A stretch of DNA of 32,388 nt from an uncultured Clostridia bacterium. Lineage in GTDB: Bacteria; Bacillota; Clostridia; Christensenellales; UBA1750. The first letter of the stretch is position 1; every line of letters begins with the position of its first letter. Position numbers and translations under genes: made by a program. The notes under the pieces are model-generated. The model did no database searches. It worked only from the letters and a program-made list of their open reading frames with translations, and was not told the origin of the DNA. The DNA lies in contig CAJFMX010000027.1 in the NCBI GenBank assembly GCA_904393115.1, forward strand, positions 1-32,388, in the 5' to 3' direction. This document shows, piece after piece, positions 1-7,650 of this stretch.

Positions 1-90
1 ATACAGCTGCTATTTCGATATTTTTCCTTTTTTCGGTCTTGCTTGCACGCAAAAAACCTGCTCTGGCTTAATTGCCACAGCAGGTTTTTC
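1..90. repeat. 90-bp repeat, left copy (inverted relative to 32200-32289)
   Basis: Bases 1-90 are the exact reverse complement of 32200-32289, with no mismatch by eye. The repeat may continue left of the window, since it begins at base 1. It contains a hairpin at 52-89: A/T arms, a CCTGCT/AGCAGG stem, one C-C mismatch, a TGGC/GCCA stem and a TTAATT loop, flanked by A and T runs so that it could terminate transcription from either side. The rest (1-51) is T-rich, unlike the GC-rich genes around it. Similarity to the right copy continues weakly beyond base 90 into a second hairpin at 101-124. No open reading frame in it looks real. Confidence 0.95.
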
Positions 91-124
91 GACAAGCTGC
101 AGGATCCCGCAAGCGCGGGGTCCT
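52..124 (-). terminator. Tandem terminator hairpins downstream of csoR
   Basis: Reading on the minus strand out of csoR, a GC-rich hairpin comes first (101-124, 10-bp arms with one mismatch, 4-base loop). The repeat-borne hairpin follows (52-89) and ends in a run of six T. The second is a convincing intrinsic terminator. The first lacks a T run on this strand. Confidence 0.75.
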
Positions 125-149
125 GTTCTTCTTGTGCGAGCCGGGGCAC

Positions 150-425
150 TCACTGCATGTTGGCAAAGCGCTCGACGGCCTTTGTGAAGTTGGCGATGGT
201 CTTGTCCGCGTCGCCGTGCTCGATGCCGTCGCGGACGCAGTGCTGGATGTGCCCCTCCAGCACGACCTGGCCCACGCGGTGCAGGGCGGACTTTGCCGCG
301 TTGATCTGGGAGAGGATGTCCTCACAGGGCACGTCCTCGTCCACCATGCGGTCGATGGCCTGGACCTGGCCGATGATCTTCTTGAGACGGCGGTGCAGGT
401 TTTCGGCGTCCATACATTGCTTCAC
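150..425 (-). CDS. csoR: CsoR/RcnR-family copper-sensing transcriptional repressor
   Basis: This 91-residue all-helical DUF156 protein is the full length expected for CsoR. The ligand residues are Cys34, His59 and Cys63; their spacing (25 and 4) equals the Cu(I)-binding Cys-His-Cys set of Mycobacterium CsoR. This favours copper sensing over the nickel (RcnR), formaldehyde (FrmR) or persulfide (CstR) branches. The family binds DNA as a tetramer and lets go when metal binds. The start is GTG at 425, placed 8 bases after a GGGGGAGG ribosome site; the in-frame ATG at 413 is too far from it. No copper ATPase or chaperone gene is adjacent, so its targets must lie elsewhere or it regulates itself. 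Metal specificity is inferred from the ligand pattern only. Confidence 0.9.
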   Translation of the reverse strand: MKQCMDAENLHRRLKKIIGQVQAIDRMVDEDVPCEDILSQINAAKSALHRVGQVVLEGHIQHCVRDGIEHGDADKTIANFTKAVERFANMQ

Positions 426-455
426 TGTGCATACCTCCCCCAGGCGTTTGGCTCT

Positions 456-484
456 ATTATCCGCCGCGGCAGGCGGTTTGTCAA
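456..484 (-). promoter_or_regulatory. csoR promoter
   Basis: TTGACA (479-484), a 17-base spacer and GATAAT (456-461) on the minus strand. The spacer holds a CCGCC/GGCGG dyad that could act as an operator. A C-run flanked by AT-rich bases at about 430-445 resembles CsoR-type operators but also contains the ribosome site, so autoregulation is only a possibility. Confidence 0.75.
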
Positions 485-495
485 GCCGGGCGCCG

Positions 496-1476
496 TCAGA
501 CCTCGAAGGGGTTGGGCAGGCCGTGCTCGGCGTTGTAGCAGCCCAGGAGCGAATTGCGGACCATGTCGCTGACGGACTGGTCGGTGTAATACGCCTTGTG
601 GGAGGTCAGGATCACGTTGTTGAACCCGCGCAGCAGGGGGATGAAGCGGTTGTGGATGACGGTGTTCTTCCAATCGTGGTGGTAGAGGCCGACCTCGTCC
701 TCGACCACGTCCAGGCCGGCGGCGCCGACCTTGCCGCTCTCCAGCGCGTCGAGCAGGGCGTTGGTGTCGACGAGGGGGCCGCGCGCCGTGTTGATGAGGA
801 CGACGCCGTCCTTCATCTTGGCGAAGGCCTCGCGGTCCAGCAGGTGGAAGTTCTCGTCGGTCAGGGGCATGTGCAGGGTGAGCATGTCGCTCTGGCGCAG
901 GATCGTGTCCAGATCCACGTAGGTGGCGTACTGCTTGACCTCGTCGTTCTCGTAGAGGTCATAGGCGAGGACGCGGCTGCCAAAGCCGTGCAGGTCCCGG
1001 ATCACGGTGCGGCCGATCTTGCCCGTGCCCAGGACCCCGACGGTGAGGTTCGCCATCTCCATGCCCTGGATGCCGGGGAGGGTGAAGTCGTTCATCTCGT
1101 TGCGGCGGAGGATCTGGCGCATGCGCCGGATGCTCATGAGCATGAGCATGAGGGTGTAGTCCGCGACGCAGTTGGAGGAATAGGGCGCGTTGCTGATGCG
1201 GATGCCCAGCTCCTTTGCGCGCTTGACGTCCACGTGGTCCACGCCGATGAGGCGGTTGGAGATCATCTTGACGCCCAGGCGCGCGAACTCCTCGACCAGC
1301 GCCGCGTCCACGCGCGTGAGCAGGATGCTGATGTACGGATACCCGGCGGCCAGGTGCGCGTTTTCGAGGGTGGGGTCTTCCTCGGTATACCCCAGCTCTA
1401 TGCCCAGCTCTTTGCAATACTTCTCAAAATAGGGGGCCTCGTCAAACTTGCGGTAGGAATAGGCAAATACCTTCAT
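496..1476 (-). CDS. D-2-hydroxyacid dehydrogenase (D-lactate dehydrogenase-like)
   Basis: A 326-residue NAD-dependent D-2-hydroxyacid dehydrogenase, probably reducing pyruvate or a related 2-oxo acid. The dinucleotide-binding motif GTGKIG is at residues 150-155. The catalytic set Arg232, Glu261 and His293 has the same spacing as Arg235/Glu264/His296 of lactobacillal D-LDH. The end of the protein (SHKAYYTDQ, 292-300) is close to D-LDH and VanH. VanH is unlikely because no VanA/VanX-type gene is nearby. It has its own promoter and a GAGGTG ribosome site, and is followed after 70 bases by csoR on the same strand. The exact 2-oxo acid cannot be told; 2-hydroxyisocaproate or phenyllactate dehydrogenase are alternatives. 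Confidence 0.88.
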   Translation of the reverse strand: MKVFAYSYRKFDEAPYFEKYCKELGIELGYTEEDPTLENAHLAAGYPYISILLTRVDAALVEEFARLGVKMISNRLIGVDHVDVKRAKELGIRISNAPYSSNCVADYTLMLMLMSIRRMRQILRRNEMNDFTLPGIQGMEMANLTVGVLGTGKIGRTVIRDLHGFGSRVLAYDLYENDEVKQYATYVDLDTILRQSDMLTLHMPLTDENFHLLDREAFAKMKDGVVLINTARGPLVDTNALLDALESGKVGAAGLDVVEDEVGLYHHDWKNTVIHNRFIPLLRGFNNVILTSHKAYYTDQSVSDMVRNSLLGCYNAEHGLPNPFEV

Positions 1477-1506
1477 CTTTCGTCACCTCTGGCAGAATCT
1501 TCCCCT

Positions 1507-1534
1507 AGTATACCACGCAAATGTTAAGAGTAAA
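1507..1534 (-). promoter_or_regulatory. Promoter of the D-lactate-dehydrogenase-like gene
   Basis: The -10 is TATACT (1507-1512) preceded by TGG, which makes an extended -10. A weak -35 TTTACT (1529-1534) lies 16 bases upstream and overlaps the tail of the preceding terminator. Confidence 0.6.
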
Positions 1535-1561
1535 CGGCGCGGCGAAATCCTTCGCCGCGCC
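1531..1561 (-). terminator. Terminator after the zinc-ribbon gene
   Basis: An 11-bp GC-rich stem (1536-1546 with 1551-1561) closes a 4-base loop. On the minus strand it is followed by a short T-rich stretch. The hairpin is strong but the T run is weak. Confidence 0.6.
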
Positions 1562-1584
1562 GATGCGCATCGTGGAACGGGCCC

Positions 1585-1776
1585 TCAGAGGAAGAGCGTG
1601 CAGCCCATCTGCCGGAACTCCTCGATCTTCTTCTCCAGGTCCTGCCGTGTGACCTCAAACATCTGCGCGAGGCAGTCGATGCAGAGGTATTTTGTGGCCC
1701 CGCGGTTGATGAGCTTGCGGGTCAGGCCCACGTCGTCGCGCCCGAGGGGCCGGCCGCATCTCTCGCACGTCAGCAC
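1585..1776 (-). CDS. Small conserved zinc-ribbon protein of unknown function
   Basis: A 63-residue protein with two CxxC knuckles (Cys4/Cys7 and Cys32/Cys35) that almost certainly bind one zinc. A charged helical tail follows, ending in a hydrophobic GCTLFL. No catalytic motif is visible, and its role is unknown. Its GTG start lies inside the end of the alpha-galactosidase gene (shared bases 1770-1776), so it is probably translated by coupling. I recognise the general type as a small cysteine-rich protein seen in Clostridia, but cannot name a family. It could be an accessory or regulatory factor for the sugar gene, or simply share its transcript. Confidence 0.75.
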   Translation of the reverse strand: MLTCERCGRPLGRDDVGLTRKLINRGATKYLCIDCLAQMFEVTRQDLEKKIEEFRQMGCTLFL

Positions 1777-2954
1777 CGGACCAGCCGGCAGCGGAAGAGC
1801 CGGCAGTCGTGCGCGGGGATGACGGGGTTATAGAAGTCGCGCTTGACGCCGATGTCCTCGCCCGTGAGCACGTCCGTCATGGCAAAGCCGTATCCGGAGG
1901 CGTAGGGCAGGCCGCAGTCGGCGAAGATACAGGGGATCTCCGAGTCCTGCGTGGAGAGGTTGTAGTAGCCCAGGATGAACTCGCCGTCCGAGAGGTGCTT
2001 GAGCAGCGTGAGCGACGTCTCGGGCTGGCGGCTCCAGGGGTGCTCGCCCTCGGGCGGGTTGGGGTTGGTGACCGTCACGCCGTCGAGCTGGACGACGTAG
2101 GGCGGGCGCGCCTCCTCGTCCTGGTCGATGGCGATCAGCTGCGGGTTGCGCAGGAGGTCCGCGCAGAAGTCGTTCATGCTGCGCAGGTCGCCGCCCATCA
2201 TCAGGGGCGCGGAGAGCATGCACCAGAGCGTGAACTGCACGCGGTACTCCGCGTCCGTGCAGACCTTGCCGATGCCCACGTTCCCCTTGCCGTACATGCC
2301 GACGGTGAGCATGTCGATGTCGTTAAAGCAGTAGTTTCCGCTGTCGCAGAAGTTGGGCAGCTGGGACTTTGCGATGTTGGTGAAGGAGACGAAGTTGTCC
2401 AGGATGTCCCCGGTGGAGCGGTACATGTGCGCGCCGATGGAGCGCATCCAGTGCCAGGGCTCCTGCTGGCCCCAGTTGCAGGCGGAGAAGAGGATCTCGC
2501 GGCCGGTGGCCTTGAGCGCCATGCTCATGGTCTGGTAACGCATCTTGCAGTCGCCGTTTGCAGGGAAATTGCAGAAGTCGTACTTGAGGAAGTCCACGCC
2601 CCACTCGGCAAAAGTGGCCGCGTCGACGAACTCGTGGTCAAAGCTCGCGGGGTAGCCGGCGCAGGTGCGAACCCCCGCGCAGGAGTACATGCCGAACTTG
2701 AGGCCCTTGCTGTGGACGTAGTCGGCCACGGCCTTCATGCCGTGGGGGAACTTTTCGGGGTCGGGGACGAGGCGGCCGTCCGCGCCGCGCTCGCGCAGGG
2801 ACCAGCAGTCGTCGATGACGAGGTATTCATACCCTGCGTCGCGGTAGCCCTTTTCGACCATGGCGTCCGCCATCTCGCGCACGAGCGCGTCGGAGATGTT
2901 TGCGCCGAACGTATTCCAGGAATTCCAGCCCATGGGTGCGGTTCTTGCGATCAT
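1770..2954 (-). CDS. Alpha-galactosidase, glycoside hydrolase family 27
   Basis: A 394-residue GH27 enzyme releasing terminal alpha-1,6-galactose, for example from raffinose-type sugars or galactomannan. Family signatures are GWNSWNTFG (residues 9-17), YLVIDDCW (44-51) and LKYDFCN (123-129), in which Asp126 is the predicted nucleophile. Asp183 in STGDI is the predicted acid/base. There is no signal peptide, so it probably acts on imported oligosaccharides in the cytoplasm. The reading frame is open to 3002, but ATG 2954 is chosen because the conserved N-terminus begins there and a GAGGGAG ribosome site precedes it. The zinc-ribbon gene overlaps its stop codon. Alpha-N-acetylgalactosaminidase is the other activity of this family. 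No sugar transporter is adjacent. Confidence 0.92.
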   Translation of the reverse strand: MIARTAPMGWNSWNTFGANISDALVREMADAMVEKGYRDAGYEYLVIDDCWSLRERGADGRLVPDPEKFPHGMKAVADYVHSKGLKFGMYSCAGVRTCAGYPASFDHEFVDAATFAEWGVDFLKYDFCNFPANGDCKMRYQTMSMALKATGREILFSACNWGQQEPWHWMRSIGAHMYRSTGDILDNFVSFTNIAKSQLPNFCDSGNYCFNDIDMLTVGMYGKGNVGIGKVCTDAEYRVQFTLWCMLSAPLMMGGDLRSMNDFCADLLRNPQLIAIDQDEEARPPYVVQLDGVTVTNPNPPEGEHPWSRQPETSLTLLKHLSDGEFILGYYNLSTQDSEIPCIFADCGLPYASGYGFAMTDVLTGEDIGVKRDFYNPVIPAHDCRLFRCRLVRC

Positions 2955-2990
2955 GGTTGCACTCCCTCTCTTGTTTTGCATTGCAGGGAT

Positions 2991-2996
2991 AGTGTA
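2991..2996 (-). promoter_or_regulatory. Possible -10 for the alpha-galactosidase gene
   Basis: TACACT preceded by TGC forms an extended -10 about 37 bases from the start codon. No good -35 is visible at the right distance. Confidence 0.45.
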
Positions 2997-3037
2997 GCAC
3001 AAATTCTCCCTCCGCGCCAGCGGGCGGAGAAAAAATC

Positions 3038-3074
3038 TTGCAAATCGGGGGCAAGAACGGTATAGTTATACCGT
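3038..3074 (+). promoter_or_regulatory. asnA promoter with a palindrome over the -10
   Basis: TTGCAA (3038-3043), a 17-base spacer and TATAGT (3061-3066). The -10 lies inside a perfect dyad, ACGGTATA-GT-TATACCGT (3057-3074), placed where a repressor would block polymerase. The -35 region TCTTGCAAATCG, behind an A-tract, is shared with the gdhA promoter at 7017-7045. The untranslated leader is only about 65 bases, too short for a normal T-box. Confidence 0.7.
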
Positions 3075-3138
3075 ACTGTTTTTTCTCGCGCGGGCCGCGG
3101 GCGCCGCGGTACTTTGAGCACAAGGAGCGAAATTCGGC

Positions 3139-4152
3139 ATGGAGAACACACACTTCCTTCCCCCGCACTACAGGCCGAAGCTGGACCTGTACCACACGCA
3201 GCTTGCCATCAAGCAGGCCAAGGACGACTTCGAGGACGAGCTTGCCGCGCTCCTCCACCTCTCGCGCGTTTCCGCGCCCCTGTTCGTGGACAAGGCGACG
3301 GGCCTGAACGACGACCTCAACGGCGTGGAGAGGCCGGTCGAGTTCGACATCAAGGAACAGCCGGGCATCGCCGTGCAGGTGGTGCAGTCCCTGGCCAAGT
3401 GGAAGCGCTACGCGCTGGGCCGCTATGGATACCCCGTGGGCCAGGGCCTCTACACGGACATGAACGCCATCCGCCGGGACGAGATCACCGACAACTTCCA
3501 CTCCATCTACGTCGACCAGTGGGATTGGGAAAAGGTCATCCGCCGCGAGGACCGCAACCCGGAGTTCCTGAAGGACACGGTGCGCTCCATCCACCGCGCG
3601 CTCTACAACACGCTCAAAAAGCTCCGCGCCTCCTTCCCGGAGATCGAGGTCGAGCTCCCCGAGGAGGTCGCCTTCATCGACACAACGGAGCTCGAGGCGC
3701 GCTATCCCGATCTCTCCCCTGCCGCGCGCGAGGAGGCCTTTGTGCGTGAGCACGGCGCGGCCTTCTTCCTGGGCATCGGCTGGCCGCTGAAGTCCGGCCT
3801 GCCGCACGACGGCCGCGCGCCGGACTACGACGACTGGTCCCTCAACGGCGACCTGGTCTACTACCACAAGGCGCTGGACACGCGCCTGGAGATCTCCTCC
3901 ATGGGCATCCGCGTGGACGCGGAGTCCATGCTCGCCCAGCTCTCGGCCGCCGGGCAGATGGAGCGCGCCTCCCTGCCCTTCCACAGCGCGCTCATCGACG
4001 GCCGGCTGCCGCTGACCATCGGCGGCGGCATCGGCCAGAGCCGCCTGTGCATGCTGCTGCTGGGCAAGGCGCACATCGGCGAGGTGCAGTGCGCGCTCTG
4101 GCCGGCGGACGTGGTGGAGCGCTTCTCGGTCGCGGGCGTGCCGCTTCTCTAA
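3139..4152 (+). CDS. asnA: Aspartate--ammonia ligase (asparagine synthetase A)
   Basis: Makes asparagine from aspartate, free ammonia and ATP, giving AMP and PPi. The 337-residue length matches AsnA (about 330). The class II tRNA-synthetase-like fold shows throughout: an N-terminal helix with ALLHLSRVSAPLFVD (residues 34-48), GLNDDLNGVERPVEFD (52-67), QVVQSLAKWKR (81-91), and a closing GGGIGQSRLCMLLL. The start ATG is preceded by AAGGAG. dapF follows after 16 bases on the same strand, so the two are probably one operon drawing on aspartate-family metabolism. The promoter carries a palindrome and an element shared with gdhA, which suggests nitrogen-linked control (inference). Confidence 0.96.
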   Translation: MENTHFLPPHYRPKLDLYHTQLAIKQAKDDFEDELAALLHLSRVSAPLFVDKATGLNDDLNGVERPVEFDIKEQPGIAVQVVQSLAKWKRYALGRYGYPVGQGLYTDMNAIRRDEITDNFHSIYVDQWDWEKVIRREDRNPEFLKDTVRSIHRALYNTLKKLRASFPEIEVELPEEVAFIDTTELEARYPDLSPAAREEAFVREHGAAFFLGIGWPLKSGLPHDGRAPDYDDWSLNGDLVYYHKALDTRLEISSMGIRVDAESMLAQLSAAGQMERASLPFHSALIDGRLPLTIGGGIGQSRLCMLLLGKAHIGEVQCALWPADVVERFSVAGVPLL

Positions 4153-4168
4153 AAAAGGGGGGATCTCC

Positions 4169-5026
4169 ATGCACTTTGTGAAAATGCACGGTCTGGGGAA
4201 CGACTACATCTATGTAGACGAGTTTCTCTACCCCGGCCCGCGGGACGTCGCCGCGGCCGCGCCGCGCGCGAGCGACCGACACACGGGCATCGGCGGGGAC
4301 GGGCTGGTCCTCATCCAGCCGACCGGCGCGGCCGACTGCCGGATGCGCATGTTCAACGCGGACGGTTCCGAGGGGCGCATGTGCGGCAACGCGATCCGCT
4401 GCATCGCCTACTACATGCTCGTGCGCCATCCGGAGCGCTGCAAGGGGGACGCGGTGCGGATCGAGACGCTCTCCGGCCTGCGCGTGGTGACGGCGCAGCG
4501 GGACGCGCAGGGGCGCATCCTCTCCCTGCGCGCGGACATGGACGAGCCGGGCTTCTCCGCGCAGAGCATCCCCGTGCTCTCCGACGCGCCGCAGGACGTG
4601 GACGTCCCCTTCCGCGGCGGCACGAAAAAGGGCGTCTGCGTGTGCATGGGCAGCCCGCACGTGGTCCTCTTCGTGGACGAGGACCCGATGGAGCTGGACC
4701 TGCCGGCCGTCGGGCCCGCGGTGGAGTGCTGCGCCCTCTTCCCCAACCGCGTGAACGTGGAATTCGTGCGCGTGCTCGCGGACGGGAGTTTGCAGATGCG
4801 CGTCTGGGAGCGCGGCACGGGCGAGACCATGGCCTGCGGCACGGGCGCCTGCGCCTCGGCGGTCGCGGCGATGTACACCGGGCGCATTGCCGCGCGGGAG
4901 GCGACGGTCCACCTGCGGGGCGGCGACCTGTTCATCGAGTGGAACGCGCAGAACAACCGCGTGTACATGACGGGGCCGGCCGCCATCGCCTTTGAGGGCG
5001 ACTGGCTGGAGGACGGCGAACTCTAA
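4169..5026 (+). CDS. dapF: Diaminopimelate epimerase
   Basis: Interconverts LL- and meso-diaminopimelate in the lysine and peptidoglycan pathway. This 285-residue PLP-independent racemase has the two catalytic cysteines in the expected places: Cys72 in RMCGNAIRC and Cys223 in MACGTGACAS. The N-terminal HGLGNDYIYVD and HTGIGGDGLV stretches are also diagnostic. A GGGGGGATC ribosome site precedes the ATG. It lies 16 bases after asnA and is followed by a clear terminator. Other lysine genes are not in the window. Confidence 0.96.
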   Translation: MHFVKMHGLGNDYIYVDEFLYPGPRDVAAAAPRASDRHTGIGGDGLVLIQPTGAADCRMRMFNADGSEGRMCGNAIRCIAYYMLVRHPERCKGDAVRIETLSGLRVVTAQRDAQGRILSLRADMDEPGFSAQSIPVLSDAPQDVDVPFRGGTKKGVCVCMGSPHVVLFVDEDPMELDLPAVGPAVECCALFPNRVNVEFVRVLADGSLQMRVWERGTGETMACGTGACASAVAAMYTGRIAAREATVHLRGGDLFIEWNAQNNRVYMTGPAAIAFEGDWLEDGEL

Positions 5027-5038
5027 AGCGCGCAAAGG

Positions 5039-5072
5039 GCGCCTGTCGAGGTTCGGCAGGCGCTCTTTTTTG
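5039..5072 (+). terminator. Terminator of asnA-dapF
   Basis: A 10-bp GC stem (5039-5048 with 5054-5063, one G-T pair) with a 5-base loop, followed by TCTTTTTT. Confidence 0.85.
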
Positions 5073-5075
5073 TTC

Positions 5076-5540
5076 TCACGCTTCCTCGCGGGGCGGGACG
5101 GGCTTCTCCAGGAGGAGCTCGTCAAAGGTCTGGCCGTCGGGGCCTGCGACGCCGCGCCGGAAGCCCGCGCTGCCGTAGCCGTGCCGGTCAAAGACGTGGC
5201 GGGCGACCAGGTCCTCCTTGCGGACGGCGATCTCCAGGCGCGCAACGCCGTTTTCCCAGGCCCAGTCGTCCGCCATGCGCAGCAGCAGGCCGCCGATGCC
5301 GCGCCGCTCGTGCGAGGGGCGCACGCCGCAGGTCACGCGGGCCGCGTCCGGGGCGGTGCGCACGAGGAGCAGGGCGCCGACGAGCGTTCCCTCCTCCAGC
5401 GCGCCAAAGGCGGTGCCGCCCTGCGCGAGCGCCGCGGAGAGCGTTTCGCCGAGGACCTGCTGCGCAGGGGCAAAGGCCATCGCCGCGCCCAGGTCCGTAA
5501 GCTGCGGGCCGTCCTGCGCGGTCAGGGGCTGAAAGATCAT
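5076..5540 (-). CDS. GNAT-family N-acetyltransferase
   Basis: A 154-residue protein with the acetyl-CoA-binding loop RRGIGG at residues 79-84 after the usual beta strand (VTCGVRPSHE), and the LLLRMADDWA helix after it. The substrate cannot be predicted. ATG 5540 has a strong AGGAGG site. The gene starts just after the gdhA terminator hairpin and no separate promoter is visible in the 35-base gap, so it probably depends on read-through from gdhA. Confidence 0.82.
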   Translation of the reverse strand: MIFQPLTAQDGPQLTDLGAAMAFAPAQQVLGETLSAALAQGGTAFGALEEGTLVGALLLVRTAPDAARVTCGVRPSHERRGIGGLLLRMADDWAWENGVARLEIAVRKEDLVARHVFDRHGYGSAGFRRGVAGPDGQTFDELLLEKPVPPREEA

Positions 5541-5570
5541 GAAATTGCCTCCTTTTTTTCTCCCAATGCA

Positions 5571-5598
5571 GAAAAGGGAGAGCGCGCTGCGCTCTCCC
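5571..5598 (-). terminator. Terminator after gdhA
   Basis: A perfect 10-bp stem (GGGAGAGCGC, 5576-5585, with 5589-5598) and a 3-base loop, followed on the minus strand by TTTTC. It lies between gdhA and the acetyltransferase gene. Confidence 0.75.
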
Positions 5599-5625
5599 CC
5601 GGTTTTCTTGGTTGGGGCCGATTCC

Positions 5626-7014
<1,389 letters not shown>

Positions 7015-7016
7015 TT

Positions 7017-7045
7017 ATTATAATGACCGCGGAAGCGATTTGCAA
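7017..7045 (-). promoter_or_regulatory. gdhA promoter
   Basis: TTGCAA (7040-7045), a 17-base spacer and TATAAT (7017-7022) on the minus strand. TCTTGCAAATCG, preceded by an A-tract, matches the asnA promoter base for base across the -35. Confidence 0.85.
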
Positions 7046-7096
7046 GAATTTTTTTGCTAAGTTTCATGCAATTTCGCGCACGGGCGGAAAGAAGCG

Positions 7097-7128
7097 GCGG
7101 TTCCCCGCGTTTTTGCGCAGGGAACCGC
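7097..7128 (-). terminator. Probable terminator of the ior/paaK operon
   Basis: A 9-bp perfect stem (7097-7105 with 7120-7128), plus a further 3-bp inner stem. It is followed on the minus strand by the T/C-rich stretch CGCTTCTTTCC. The T run is imperfect. Confidence 0.6.
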
Positions 7129-7177
7129 TGCCGGTTATGCAGACTTATGCAAAGCCGATGAATAAAGCTGCGCGGGA

Positions 7178-7603
7178 TCAGGCGATCTCGTCCTGCTCGA
7201 GCAGGCGCACGCCCTTGTCGCGCAGAAGGTTCCCCGCGCGCTCGGGCTGGTCGACGCGGAAGATGATGATGGCGTCGTTGCCCACGCGGCGCACGAAGGA
7301 ATACAGGTACTCCACGGAGATGTCGTTGTCGCGCAGGAGTTGGAGCACCCCGGCGAGCCCGCCGGGCACGTCCGGCACGGCCACGGCCAGAACCTCGGTC
7401 AGGTTTGCGGTGTAGCCCTTGTCGCGCACGACCTTGAGCGTCTTCTCGTTGTCGGAGACGATGGCGCGCAGGATTCCGAAGTTCGTCGTGTCGGCGATGG
7501 ACAGGGCGATCAGGTCCACGCCATTTTCCCCGAGGAGCTGGGTAAAGTCCGTAAGGCTTCCATGGCGGTTCTCGATAAAGACAGAGATCTGCTGGATAAA
7601 CAT
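7178..7603 (-). CDS. Double ACT-domain protein, last gene of the arylacetate operon
   Basis: A 141-residue protein made of two ACT domains back to back (about residues 3-70 and 72-141). It has no enzyme domain, and is probably a cytoplasmic amino-acid-binding sensor or allosteric partner. The frame is open far upstream, but ATG 7603 is chosen because it follows an AGGAGG site and begins the conserved MFIQQISVF. Double-ACT proteins of this type are commonly found beside phenylacetate-CoA ligase and indolepyruvate oxidoreductase genes in anaerobes. Binding of an aromatic amino acid is a reasonable guess, not shown by the sequence. It ends the operon, 47 bases after paaK. Confidence 0.88.
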   Translation of the reverse strand: MFIQQISVFIENRHGSLTDFTQLLGENGVDLIALSIADTTNFGILRAIVSDNEKTLKVVRDKGYTANLTEVLAVAVPDVPGGLAGVLQLLRDNDISVEYLYSFVRRVGNDAIIIFRVDQPERAGNLLRDKGVRLLEQDEIA

Positions 7604-7650
7604 GGATGCGGCCTCCTTTCCGTCGATGGGTGGTAAGGGGAACAAGCGCT

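Noticed and set aside
1..90. Short peptide-like frames shared by both repeat copies
   Set aside because: The same translated stretch appears at both ends only because the DNA is identical; there is no ribosome site and the hairpin interrupts it.
43..1527. 494-residue open frame on the plus strand
   Set aside because: It lies opposite csoR and the dehydrogenase gene, is full of Val/Asp/Ala/Gln repeats typical of antisense GC-rich frames, and begins inside the repeat.
1809..3065. 418-residue plus-strand frame
   Set aside because: It is antisense to the clearly recognisable GH27 gene and has biased composition without motifs.
3067..3138. T-box leader upstream of asnA
   Set aside because: Only about 65 bases lie between the promoter and the ribosome site, and no T-box core or antiterminator is visible.
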